Source: Sporobacter sp942492735 (GTDB lineage: Bacteria > Bacillota > Clostridia > Oscillospirales > Oscillospiraceae). From it: a DNA stretch of 64,000 bases. Below the pieces are notes generated by a model that saw only the letters and a program-made list of their open reading frames with translations, did no database searches and had not been told where the DNA came from. Made by a program: the position numbers and the translations under genes. Positions 50,506-58,235 of the stretch are shown piece after piece (positions within the stretch are counted from its first letter, which is position 1; the number at the start of each line of letters is the position of its first letter). The stretch covers positions 1,612,001 through 1,676,000 of the forward strand of contig OW818648.1 in assembly GCA_942492735.1 (NCBI GenBank), given 5' to 3'.

Positions 50506-50997
50506 TTAATCGACAACCTTAACAGCGTTGACGTTGACGGATCTGCCAGCAACGGCACGAATACCGGTGATGTTGTCTCTATAGATGATGGCGACCTTCT
50601 GCTCGAAGAGCGGAGCAAACCACCATGCTTCATACAGATACTTCTGCAGCTCTAGCGCCGCGGCTTCTTTCGCTTCCTTAGTGATGGCGGTCTTCTGCAT
50701 ATACGCCAGCTCCTCGGCCTTCGCATCGGATACGGTGGCGAAGAAAGTGGAGCCGTTAGCCTTGGACATCGCCATGATCAGAGCGTTTTGATCCAGCGTG
50801 ATATACTGAACGAAGCCCTGGGTGATGTCATAAGTGTCCGGGCCGGCGTTTCTCAGGTTGTTCAGGTTCGTAGCCGGGTCGGTGGGGGTGATTTCGACAG
50901 GAAACCCAACTTCGAGCAGCTGAGCCTGAATTGCTTCAGCAACGGCCAGGTTGACGTTGTTCGTGCTGGTGCCGAGAACGAGCTTAGGGTCGGCCGT
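50506..50997 (-). pseudogene. C-terminal fragment of a family 5 solute-binding protein
   Basis: About 163 codons resembling the end of an OppA/DppA-type substrate-binding protein (AEAIQAQLLEVGFPVEITPTDP; LYEAWWFAPLFEQKVAIIYRDNITGI). The expected first 350 or more residues, including signal peptide, are missing: at about 51000 the sequence switches to an unrelated gene on the other strand. A translation start (ATG in TGMTADPK) exists only by chance. Confidence 0.7.
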
Positions 50998-51001
50998 CAT
51001 C

Positions 51002-51400
51002 CCAGTCGGTACGGGGACAACCGGTCCCGCCCGTGCCATCGAGGCCGCGCTCAACGCTGCCGGTTTAACGCTGGCGGATATAAACTCCTCGGCCGCGACA
51101 GGTTACGGGCGCAACGCCGTCGATGAGGAGGACATCGTCTTTTCTGAGCTCAGCTGCCATGCGAAGGGTGCCAAATGGCTTTTTCCCGGCGTCCGGACCG
51201 TCCTCGATATCGGCGGCCAGGACGCGAAAGCGCTCTCCGTCCTTCCCAGCGGAAAGCTCGGCAGCTTTGTCATGAATGACAAGTGCGCGGCGGGCACGGG
51301 CCGATTTATAGAGGTCATGTCGCGCATCCTCGATACGGATATCGACGAATTGGCAGCGCTTGATTTGAAATCGCATAAGCGCGTGGATATCAGCAAGTGA
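51002..51400 (+). pseudogene. Fragment of a 2-hydroxyacyl-CoA dehydratase activase
   Basis: 133 codons of the BadF/BadG/HgdC ATPase family: ATGYGRN, VLDIGGQDAKAL, then FVMNDKCAAGTGRFIEVMSRIL with the cysteine that holds the 4Fe-4S cluster. The N-terminal ATP-binding start (GIDIGSTTSK-like) and everything after LKSHKRVDIS are absent. Both ends are deletion junctions: a solute-binding fragment on the left and a dehydratase fragment on the right. Confidence 0.75.
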
Positions 51401-51669
51401 GCAATATTGAAGGCTGCTCCGTTCTGTTTGATCCCGGTAAAAACCGCGGAACCATGCTCGTCGATTTTGCCCGAAAAAGTAAAGCCGACGGAGTCCTGCT
51501 CGTTCTGACGAAATTCTGCGACCCGGAGGAGTACGATTATGTCCCCATCAAGCGCATGCTAGACAGGGCGGGGATCCCCCTCGTCCAGGTTGAGGTCGAC
51601 CAACAGGCGCTCGAAAACGAACAGGCCAGAACAGCCATAGAAACATTTTGTGAAATCCTGAGATCCTGA
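51397..51669 (+). pseudogene. C-terminal fragment of a 2-hydroxyacyl-CoA dehydratase subunit
   Basis: About 90 codons (DGVLLVLTKFCDPEEYDY, then LVQVEVDQQALENEQARTAIETFCEIL) match the C-terminal end of HgdB/FldB-type dehydratase components, with the conserved FCDPEEYDY. It overlaps the activase fragment by four bases; the two normally belong to one operon, so an internal deletion joined them. Not expected to be functional. Confidence 0.75.
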
Positions 51670-51699
51670 ACAAAATAGATATGGAGGCACCAAGATAGC

Positions 51700-52671
51700 A
51701 TGAAAGTCGTCATTATGGTCAATAAAGCAAACTTCGAACGCTACGCTGCTCCGGGAGCCGTACCGGCAGACTGGGAGCTTATCCATATGGGCAACGGTGT
51801 ACCGGATGAGGACAGGATCATCGCCACAAATGCCGACGCTATTCTAGCTGATCCAATGTGTCCAGTCTCGGAGAGGGTCATTGCGGGGATGAAGAACTTA
51901 AAGCTTATTCAGTCTCACGGTGTCGGTTTTAATTTATTTAACCTGGAAGCTGCAAAAAAAGCAGGTGTGTTCGTTGCCAACTGTGCCGGTGCTAACGCTT
52001 CAGCCGTAGCGGAACAGGCAATACTGCTGATATTGGCGCTGCTTCGCAACTTCAAGGAGAACGACCAGATGGTCTTTGCCGCCCGACAGATCGAGGCGAA
52101 AACCCGATGTTTTGAAGAAGGCCTATCGGAGCTTGGTGACTGCCATGTGGGAATCGTTGGTATGGGTGCCATTGGCCGCGCCACAGCAAAATGCTTGCAG
52201 GAGTTTGGCAGCCGTGTTTCTTATTACGCGCGCCATCCTGCAGAGGATTGTCATTTTCCACTTATGCCTTTGGACGAGCTTTATGCAACCTGCGACATCA
52301 TCTCACTCCATGTTCCCGTTAGCCCTGAAACGATCAAAATGATTGACGTAACGGCTATCAACAAAATGAAACGGGGCGCGCTGCTCATCAATACGGCCAG
52401 AGGAGAAATTTTGGACCAGGAGGCCGTTTGCCGCGCTCTTCTTGACGGCCAGTTGGGAGGCGTGGGTCTTGATACCTTTACACCTGAACCTGTAACTCCT
52501 GACAACCCATTTTTATCGCTGCCCAAAGAAGCGCGAAGCAGGATGGCGCTGTCTCCTCACATTGGAGGCATCACAGCGGGCAGTTTTCACCGATATTATG
52601 CGATCGTATGGGAGAATATCAAAATGATTAGTGAAGGACGCCGCCCGCGTCATATCGTTAATGGACTTTAA
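51700..52671 (+). CDS. D-isomer specific 2-hydroxyacid dehydrogenase
   Basis: 323-residue NAD-dependent dehydrogenase of the D-3-phosphoglycerate/D-lactate/hydroxypyruvate reductase family, apparently intact. Nucleotide site VGIVGMGAIGRATA (about residue 150), substrate-side Arg in NTARGEILDQ, the Glu in the TPEPVTPDNP region and catalytic His in LSPHIGGIT are in order. GGAGG lies 12 bases before the ATG. It sits between a dehydratase fragment and a broken GNAT gene inside the tRNA-Thr island. A 2-hydroxyacid dehydrogenase beside 2-hydroxyacyl-CoA dehydratase remnants suggests a former amino-acid fermentation cluster. Confidence 0.88.
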   Translation: MKVVIMVNKANFERYAAPGAVPADWELIHMGNGVPDEDRIIATNADAILADPMCPVSERVIAGMKNLKLIQSHGVGFNLFNLEAAKKAGVFVANCAGANASAVAEQAILLILALLRNFKENDQMVFAARQIEAKTRCFEEGLSELGDCHVGIVGMGAIGRATAKCLQEFGSRVSYYARHPAEDCHFPLMPLDELYATCDIISLHVPVSPETIKMIDVTAINKMKRGALLINTARGEILDQEAVCRALLDGQLGGVGLDTFTPEPVTPDNPFLSLPKEARSRMALSPHIGGITAGSFHRYYAIVWENIKMISEGRRPRHIVNGL

Positions 52672-52766
52672 CCGTCGATGCATGCTGGTGCTCAAGGTTT
52701 AGTCTGCAAATCATACCGCATTGCTGCTGCGTATCATTTTTCCACAAGGTGAGGGATTACAAATCT

Positions 52767-53324
52767 ATGTATAAGTACAAAGATAAAACGATTGAAACCG
52801 AAAGACCCATTTTACGCTTGTTTAATATGGCGGATGCCGAACAAGTTGCGGTCATATGCAATAACTTTAATATTTACAAAAGTACTCTTTCGCTGCAATA
52901 TCCCTACACAACCGACTATGCTCTTTCGTAGATTGAAAAGAATATTGAGAAATTTGAGAGTGAAGAAGCCTATAACTTTGCGATAACAGATAAGCGAAGC
53001 GATCAGCTTTATGGTTTTGTTGGCATATCTCATTCTAAAACACATAAAAATGGAGAAATAGGTTACTGGGTTGGAGAAGAGTATTGGGGAAAAGGATTCG
53101 CAACGGAAGCTGTATGTGCCCTAACTGAATTCGCTTTTGAGGAAAAGAATTTTCATCGAGTCTTTGCTCGCCGGTTCTCATCTAACACTTCCTCCGGCAA
53201 GGTAATGGAAAAAGCGGGAATGATACATGAGGGAACACAAAGAGATCAGGTTTATAAGCTCGGCGCCTATGAAGATGTGGTGTTTTACGGGATAATGAAC
53301 CAAGACCATCGAAACCGCCAATAG
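52767..53324 (+). pseudogene. GNAT acetyltransferase with a premature TAG
   Basis: A single frame from ATG 52767 (GAGGGA 10 bases upstream) to TAG 53322 encodes a full RimJ/RimL-like GNAT protein of 185 codons, interrupted by one in-frame TAG at 52929 after DYALS. The acetyl-CoA region is intact (GEIGYWVGEEYWGKGFATEA), as is SNTSSGKVMEKAGM. In relatives a Trp usually occupies this position (xWIxxN), so TGG to TAG is the simplest explanation: a recent nonsense mutation. Confidence 0.75.
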
Positions 53325-53446
53325 ACTTGACATATCCCGATTTGATGGACAGGGAATGGCTTGATATGGCTCTCCGGCCTAGGGAGAGGCTCTATTCGAA
53401 ATTTGGCTATTGTTCAGAAGACATTATTTAAGTTGAATTTATTTCT

Positions 53447-53479
53447 GGTCTTTATTTGGTCTTTATTTGGTCTTTATCT
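53447..53479. repeat. 11-bp tandem repeat
   Basis: Three units of GGTCTTTATTT (last one GGTCTTTATCT). It lies in 53325-53588, a stretch without any recognisable gene just before the second tRNA-Thr fragment. Confidence 0.8.
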
Positions 53480-53588
53480 GAATCTGAAGCCGTCAAAAAA
53501 CATTAGAGAATACCGTGATTCACAATCAAAACAAGGCGTACAATCAACGATTATCTCAAATTGTCCAACGTCGTCAGACCCCCTTTTT

Positions 53589-53679
53589 CGCATTCGTAAT
53601 GCGCAGGTCGTCAGTTCGAGTCTGACTATCAGCTCCAAGAAAACCCCTGTAGTTGTGGTGACTACAGGGGTTTTTGGTT
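53589..53679. repeat. attR-like direct repeat (copy 2): tRNA-Thr 3' half plus terminator
   Basis: Starts at CGCATTCGTAATGCGC of the anticodon arm and continues through the T arm, CCA and terminator, 90 of 91 bases equal to 49410-49500. The 5' half of the tRNA is absent, so this is not a functional tRNA gene. It marks a second junction of an element inserted at tRNA-Thr. Confidence 0.88.
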
Positions 53680-53763
53680 TTTACTATGAAAAGTTGCTTT
53701 AAGCACGTTGCGTCTCATTTTCCGCAATTTACGATAAAAATATACAAATATAGTATCAATTAG

Positions 53764-53819
53764 GCTATACTTCAATATTGTGGACAACTATATCCGCGAT
53801 ATTAAGTATAGCTTTTTTT
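53764..53819 (+). terminator. Terminator-like hairpin in the leader of the aldolase gene
   Basis: GCTATACTT/AAGTATAGC (9 bp) extended by AATAT/ATATT, followed by TTTTTTT, ending 75 bases before the aldolase start. It may end read-through from the island or act as an attenuator for the aldolase gene. Confidence 0.65.
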
Positions 53820-53893
53820 AGTTGGCAACGTGAATAACCTTAATAAAGCTCCGATGCGCATCCTGACAAAGAAAATATAAAGGGGAGAAGACT

Positions 53894-54694
53894 ATGTTTA
53901 ACCGCAAACCAAATAAAATTCTAGAAAAATATCGTAACGGCGAATTATCTTATGGTATGCAGATGTATATGACATCGTGTGAGCTATACGAGCTTGTAGG
54001 CTATACAGGGTTTGACTTTATAATGCTTGACATGGAGCATTCGCGTGTCAATGATGAGACGATGGTTCAGCTGCTTCGCACAGCAGACTGTGTTGATGTA
54101 ACAGTCTTTGTGAGAGTGCCGGCCAACGAACCAAAACGTATTCGTTATGCGCTGGAGGCGGGTGCTCGGGGGATAGTGGTCCCACATATTATGTCTGCGG
54201 ACGATGTTAAAAAGGCTCAAAGAGCGCTTCGCTTCCCGCCCGAAGGACGTGCGGGTATTTGCCCGGCCGTTCGCTCGGCAAAATACAATCATGACACTTG
54301 GGAAGAATATATGAAAGAATCGAATGAAAATACATCACTGATCGTACTGTTTGAAGATGTTGAGGCAATCGAAAACTGCGAATCTATTCTGGCGGAGTTA
54401 AAGCCTGGACGTGACGGCTTCGGTATGGGAAACGCCGATATTGTTCATTCACTTTATACAGATGCAAGCCAGCCAATCAACTGGAGGCACCCTTACATTC
54501 AGACTGCCTCGGATACGGTTGTTCCCAAGGCAAAAGCGCAAGGGCTCATTCAACTCAGTATGGCGCTTTCACCTGACAAAGCCGGAATTGAATATGCCAA
54601 AAACAACGGAGCCGACGCAATTATGTTCCACCCTGACGTCGATTTATATTCACGCTTGCTTACCCGCATTATGAATGAGGCAAAGGGAGAATAA
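53894..54694 (+). CDS. HpcH/HpaI-family aldolase
   Basis: 266-residue class II pyruvate-type aldolase/citrate-lyase-like TIM barrel. Motifs: GFDFIMLDMEHSRVND (catalytic-region His), VRVPANEPKRIRYALEAGARGIVVPHI, a metal-ligand glutamate in LFEDVEAIEN and the Asp of GMGNADIV. Family members cleave 2-keto-3-deoxy or 4-hydroxy-2-oxo acids to pyruvate and an aldehyde. Start ATG follows AAGGGGAG. The gene lies between the second and third tRNA-Thr terminator copies and ends next to a REP-like palindrome; intact and probably functional, substrate unknown. Confidence 0.87.
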   Translation: MFNRKPNKILEKYRNGELSYGMQMYMTSCELYELVGYTGFDFIMLDMEHSRVNDETMVQLLRTADCVDVTVFVRVPANEPKRIRYALEAGARGIVVPHIMSADDVKKAQRALRFPPEGRAGICPAVRSAKYNHDTWEEYMKESNENTSLIVLFEDVEAIENCESILAELKPGRDGFGMGNADIVHSLYTDASQPINWRHPYIQTASDTVVPKAKAQGLIQLSMALSPDKAGIEYAKNNGADAIMFHPDVDLYSRLLTRIMNEAKGE

Positions 54695-54938
54695 TGTAGC
54701 AGGGGGGACGGTTCTCCTGCTACATTCTGTTTCTTGCATATAATTTACAGATATATTTAACTTTTCGAGGCGTATACGATGCCGAGGACAGCACGACAAA
54801 AAAGTGCTACAGGGATTTATCATATAATTCTGCGTGGCATCTTGAGGGTGTTTCGACAAGGCAGCTTGCCCGAATAACCGGTATTTCTGCCAGTACAATT
54901 TGGAGGTTGTGAAGAAGGAGAACCGTCCCCCTGCTTCA
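54693..54938 (+). mobile_element. Internally deleted REP-associated (IS200-like) transposase element
   Basis: The left palindrome AATGTAGCAGG/CCTGCTACATT (54693-54726) and the right block GAGAACCGTCCCCCTGC are reverse-complement related (both carry GGGGACGGTTCTC). Between them ATG 54779 begins MPRTARQKSATGIYHIILRG, the N terminus of REP-associated Y1 transposases, and STRQLARITGISASTIWRL, their C terminus, ends at TGA 54910 in another frame. The middle, with the catalytic His and Tyr, is deleted. This is a MITE-like derivative. Confidence 0.75.
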
Positions 54939-54939
54939 C

Positions 54940-54986
54940 CCAAGAAAACCCCTGTAGTTGTGGTGACTACAGGGGTTTTTGGTTTT
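54940..54986. repeat. Third copy of the tRNA-Thr terminator segment
   Basis: 47 bases from CCAAGAAAACCCCTG through the terminator T run are identical to those in copy 2. No tRNA sequence beyond the CCA remains. It lies immediately right of the transposase remnant. Confidence 0.85.
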
Positions 54987-54998
54987 GTGCAGATTACA

Positions 54999-55023
54999 AG
55001 ACAAATGAACCGTCCCCTTGTCT
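54999..55023. repeat. REP-like palindrome
   Basis: AGACAA/TTGTCT arms around a core containing GAACCGTCCCC, the same core as the right end of the nearby transposase remnant; likely another member of the REP set mobilised by such transposases. It touches the end of the PucR gene. Confidence 0.55.
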
Positions 55024-55027
55024 GGGG

Positions 55028-56593
55028 TTAGTTGCTTTCGAGGAGCTTTATCATTTCATAGGTGATGATGATTTTCATTCTGACGAGGTAGTCGTCGAAA
55101 TCGATGCCGAGCATTTCTTTGATACGGTTGATGCGATAAACGAGATTGTTTCGCGACATAAAGGTTGCTTCGGCTGTATCGGCGGCGTTTCGCTCGTGAA
55201 TAAGGTATTTGTAAAGGACATCATAGTTGTTCATATTGTGCTGGGTATCGTAATCGCGCAGCTTCATGAGCCATTTATATGGCTCGCCGGTCATGAGGAT
55301 GTCTTTATTATCCTGTTCAAGCATCAGCATGTAGGTGTAATAGTCCTCGTATGCAAAAAATGGTCCGTTAAATGCGTTATGAGGTTCGGGCGATACAAGA
55401 CGACGACCATAATTAAGCGCCAGCGTGGCGTGGTTGAAGGCTTCCCTTATGTACTTCGGATTTGAGATGATGGTGCTGACGCCGCAATAGAAACCCTTCG
55501 TTTGAAGAGTGATCAGAAGCGTGTTTTGGCAGGCGTTGAGCTTGTCTTTGATTTTGCCGTCCCGCGCATGGATCAGGATGAGCAAAGACTGGTGGTAGAC
55601 GACAACCTTTGCGTCTGGAAGGAGCTCTTGTATCTCTGGAGCGATGATGCCGGCCGGCTGCCCGGGGACTTTAAGAGGCAGGAGCTTGAGCATACAATAG
55701 TGCGCGTCAAGCGGCAAACCGAGCTGTTCAACTCTGTCGGCGATAACGTCAGTCGGGAGCTCCGGGTTATCAAGGATATTTGTAATCAAGGGGTCGTAAA
55801 CGCGGCTGCCATGCTGCTTCTGCTGCCAGTCGCGGTCAATGTACAAAGAGAGATTTTCTAAAAGGATGTTGTATAAATCAAGCAGACCTTGCGTCACAGG
55901 GTGGTTATTGCAAACCATGACGACGTGCGTAAAATACGTTCCGCCGTATTTGAAAATCTTGCTGACGACGGTGTACTGCGCGGATATCTGTTCGTCACCG
56001 ATCAGCAGTCCTTCTGTTTTCTCCCATAACTCGAATCGGTTGCGGTCCTTAAAGAACTTGATTGCATCCTCGTTGTGATAGCCGTTTTCAATAAGAGCAA
56101 GCGAAATGGGTTCGTCGGTGGTGATGTTTGGTGTATAAGTTATGAGTGTCAGCGAAGAGTCTGAAATTGAAATGAAGTTCCCCAGGATATGCTCGCTGAG
56201 AATCAGCAGCTCCTGCATCGGCTTGTTTTTTATGTATGCGTTTTGCATATTCCAGCGCCAGTTGGCAACATTTATATAGATATCCAGAACCGTAGAGAGC
56301 AGAAAGGTCAATGTTATATTTTCGTTGACGACAACGATGTTTTTCATGAGCAGCTCGGTTTCGTCTATGCGGTTATAGCGGTCACGAAGCGCAAAGAAAA
56401 CAACGTCGGCGTAGCTTCTTGTCATCTGTAGAGCGTCAGACAACCGACCGACGTACAATCTGTCGGGGTGAAGCTTGCTGCCGTCCTGCGGCAAAGCGTC
56501 GACTCTGTCGAATTCGCGGCCGGCGTCGACCGTGAAGGGCTCGATGTTATAGTCCGACAGAGCGTCGAGAATAATATTTAGCGATATCTTCAT
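55028..56593 (-). CDS. PucR-family transcriptional regulator
   Basis: 521-residue regulator of the PucR/CdaR type. The C-terminal HTH_30 domain is clear (TAEATFMSRNNLVYRINRIKEMLGIDFDDY); a central GGDEF-like/GAF-type region is typical but carries no catalytic motif, and the N-terminal third is variable. ATG 56593 follows GAGG by 6 bases; a GTG six bases earlier is possible. PucR proteins regulate uptake and breakdown of purines, sugars or aromatic compounds. It diverges from the ABC importer/methyltransferase operon and is its probable regulator. Confidence 0.87.
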   Translation of the reverse strand: MKISLNIILDALSDYNIEPFTVDAGREFDRVDALPQDGSKLHPDRLYVGRLSDALQMTRSYADVVFFALRDRYNRIDETELLMKNIVVVNENITLTFLLSTVLDIYINVANWRWNMQNAYIKNKPMQELLILSEHILGNFISISDSSLTLITYTPNITTDEPISLALIENGYHNEDAIKFFKDRNRFELWEKTEGLLIGDEQISAQYTVVSKIFKYGGTYFTHVVMVCNNHPVTQGLLDLYNILLENLSLYIDRDWQQKQHGSRVYDPLITNILDNPELPTDVIADRVEQLGLPLDAHYCMLKLLPLKVPGQPAGIIAPEIQELLPDAKVVVYHQSLLILIHARDGKIKDKLNACQNTLLITLQTKGFYCGVSTIISNPKYIREAFNHATLALNYGRRLVSPEPHNAFNGPFFAYEDYYTYMLMLEQDNKDILMTGEPYKWLMKLRDYDTQHNMNNYDVLYKYLIHERNAADTAEATFMSRNNLVYRINRIKEMLGIDFDDYLVRMKIIITYEMIKLLESN

Positions 56594-56740
56594 GCGCACC
56601 TCGTTGAGAATTGGCGTTTTGTAATAAGCGGCTACGAATTAAGCGACTGTAAAATATGTACAAATACTGGAAATTGGCGAAACTGACTACTAAATAGCTG
56701 ATATATGGTGATTAATACATAATTATCGACATGAGTCTTG

Positions 56741-56768
56741 TTGTTAGCTGAACGTATTATAACATAAT
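56741..56768 (+). promoter_or_regulatory. Candidate promoter of the importer operon
   Basis: TTGTTA (56741-56746), 16-bp spacer, CATAAT (56763-56768), giving a 160-nt leader. The whole 56594-56934 region is AT-rich and must contain the divergent promoters of the PucR gene and the importer; no gene is visible in it. Confidence 0.4.
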
Positions 56769-56934
56769 TAAGTAAAAATACGCAATAGCGCTCAAGGATA
56801 TGCTATATTTGATGATTATTTAAAATAGACATATGAACGCGCGTCGAATATGATTAATTTGTGTAAAATCGATACATTCGACAAACTAAGCCGCTTTATT
56901 TCCCGATCGACCTACAAATATAAGGAGGACCAAA

Positions 56935-58122
56935 ATGAAAAAAGCAATCGCAGTACTTATCGCGCTTCTCATGGTTTTTTCGCTCGTTGCATGCACCCAG
57001 GGCGCCACAACAGAATCGCCTGCCGCGAGCAGCAGCACCCCCGCGGCCAGCCCGTCCGAGGCCGGCACGACACAGGAGCCCTCGCCCAGCGCAATCGCTG
57101 ACATATCGGCCGGTGCGAACTCCGTCGGATTTTTCGAGAGCGGCGTCGATCCAGCCTCTAGAGATACATACGACATCGTTTTTTGTTATCCCAGGCAGAA
57201 TGTGACGATGCAGAACATAGCAGATCGTCTTAAGGATTATGAGACAATGTTCAACATCAAATCGTCATCCTACTGCGCCAACAACGACATGGACGCCTAC
57301 CTGCAAAATGTCGAGATTTTAATCGATCAAGGTACTGACGGCTTCCTGATGGTCTTCGATCCCGCGACCCGCATGCGCTTCATAGAGGTTTTGGAAGAGG
57401 CGAATAAACCCGTTACCGCCATACTGAACTCCGTGCGCGACGATAACGGCAGCGAAATCATCCCTTGCGCTGGTATCGAGGGCGTGCTCGCCAGTGCAAC
57501 CACAGTACAGTGGCTCTTCGACAACTACAAAACATACTGGGGTGATATCGACACGTCGAAGATCGGCCTCCTCGATTATAACTTCTCGGTGAACGTAGAC
57601 TTCAATGACCGTTTTGAAGGTGCCAAGGCTCAGTTCGAGAAACTGCTTCCGGGCAACCCCGTCTTCGAAGCGGACGGCGTCGCTGGCAAGTTGGACGAGC
57701 AAACCGGATATGATCTGGCCTCGGCGACTTTTGCGGCGCATCCCGAAGTGGAATATTGGTTTGCCGCAGCATGCATCGAGCAGTATGGCGCAGGCGCCGC
57801 GCGCGCTGCGGAAACAATGAATATAGACAAGACCGTTCTCGTCACGGATGTCGGCAGCAATCAGCTGGTCAGTCAGTGGGATGCCGGTTATGATGGCTGT
57901 TGGGTTTCCTGCATGGCCGTTTCCGATTATCAGTACCTGATCCCGCCCCTTTGCGGTTTGATCGCAATCCTGGACGGCAAAGCGACAATCGACACCCTGT
58001 GGTCCACGCTGAGGGCACCTGGTGATACGGTCACGTTCTATGCCATCCCGCCCGTCATGGTCACAAAGGACAGCTATAAGGCGTTCTTCGATAAAGTGCT
58101 GCAGGAAGCCGGTATTGCATAA
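56935..58122 (+). CDS. Substrate-binding lipoprotein of a Rbs-like ABC importer
   Basis: 395-residue type I periplasmic-binding-protein-fold lipoprotein. Signal peptide with lipobox SLVAC (Cys near residue 20), a Ser/Ala/Pro-rich tether of about 35 residues, then the two-lobed domain (YDIVFCYPRQNVTMQN; FLMVFDPATRM; IPCAGIEG; VLVTDVGSNQLVSQWDAG). It resembles sugar/autoinducer-type binding proteins but lacks strong similarity in the ligand pocket to RbsB, so the ligand is open. AAGGAGG precedes the ATG. First gene of an operon with permease, ATPase, second permease and two UroD-fold proteins. Confidence 0.88.
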   Translation: MKKAIAVLIALLMVFSLVACTQGATTESPAASSSTPAASPSEAGTTQEPSPSAIADISAGANSVGFFESGVDPASRDTYDIVFCYPRQNVTMQNIADRLKDYETMFNIKSSSYCANNDMDAYLQNVEILIDQGTDGFLMVFDPATRMRFIEVLEEANKPVTAILNSVRDDNGSEIIPCAGIEGVLASATTVQWLFDNYKTYWGDIDTSKIGLLDYNFSVNVDFNDRFEGAKAQFEKLLPGNPVFEADGVAGKLDEQTGYDLASATFAAHPEVEYWFAAACIEQYGAGAARAAETMNIDKTVLVTDVGSNQLVSQWDAGYDGCWVSCMAVSDYQYLIPPLCGLIAILDGKATIDTLWSTLRAPGDTVTFYAIPPVMVTKDSYKAFFDKVLQEAGIA

Positions 58123-58156
58123 ACTAATCAGACATTTATAAGGCGACGCTTAGCAT

Positions 58157-58190
58157 GGCGGCCAGGCACACAATAATGTGCTTGGCTGCC
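58157..58190 (+). terminator. Intercistronic hairpin after the binding-protein gene
   Basis: GGCGGCCAGGCACA paired with TGTGCTTGGCTGCC (two G-U pairs), followed by TTTCT. Such partial terminators or 3' stabilisers commonly raise binding-protein expression over the downstream membrane genes. Confidence 0.6.
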
Positions 58191-58235
58191 TTTCTAAAAG
58201 AGAAACGCGCTATGCAGGATTAGGGGGAGAAAGCT

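Noticed and set aside
52929..52931. TAG as a pyrrolysine codon in the acetyltransferase
   Set aside because: Pyrrolysine is known from methylamine methyltransferases, not GNAT proteins, and a tryptophan at this position in relatives makes a TGG-to-TAG mutation far simpler. None of the corrinoid methyltransferases here has an internal TAG.
53589..53634. Second tRNA-Thr gene
   Set aside because: Only the anticodon arm to 3' end is present; acceptor 5' strand and D arm are missing, so it is an attachment-site scar, not a tRNA.
53361..53702. 113-codon frame running through the second tRNA fragment
   Set aside because: It reads through tRNA and terminator sequence, so it is a chance frame rather than a gene.
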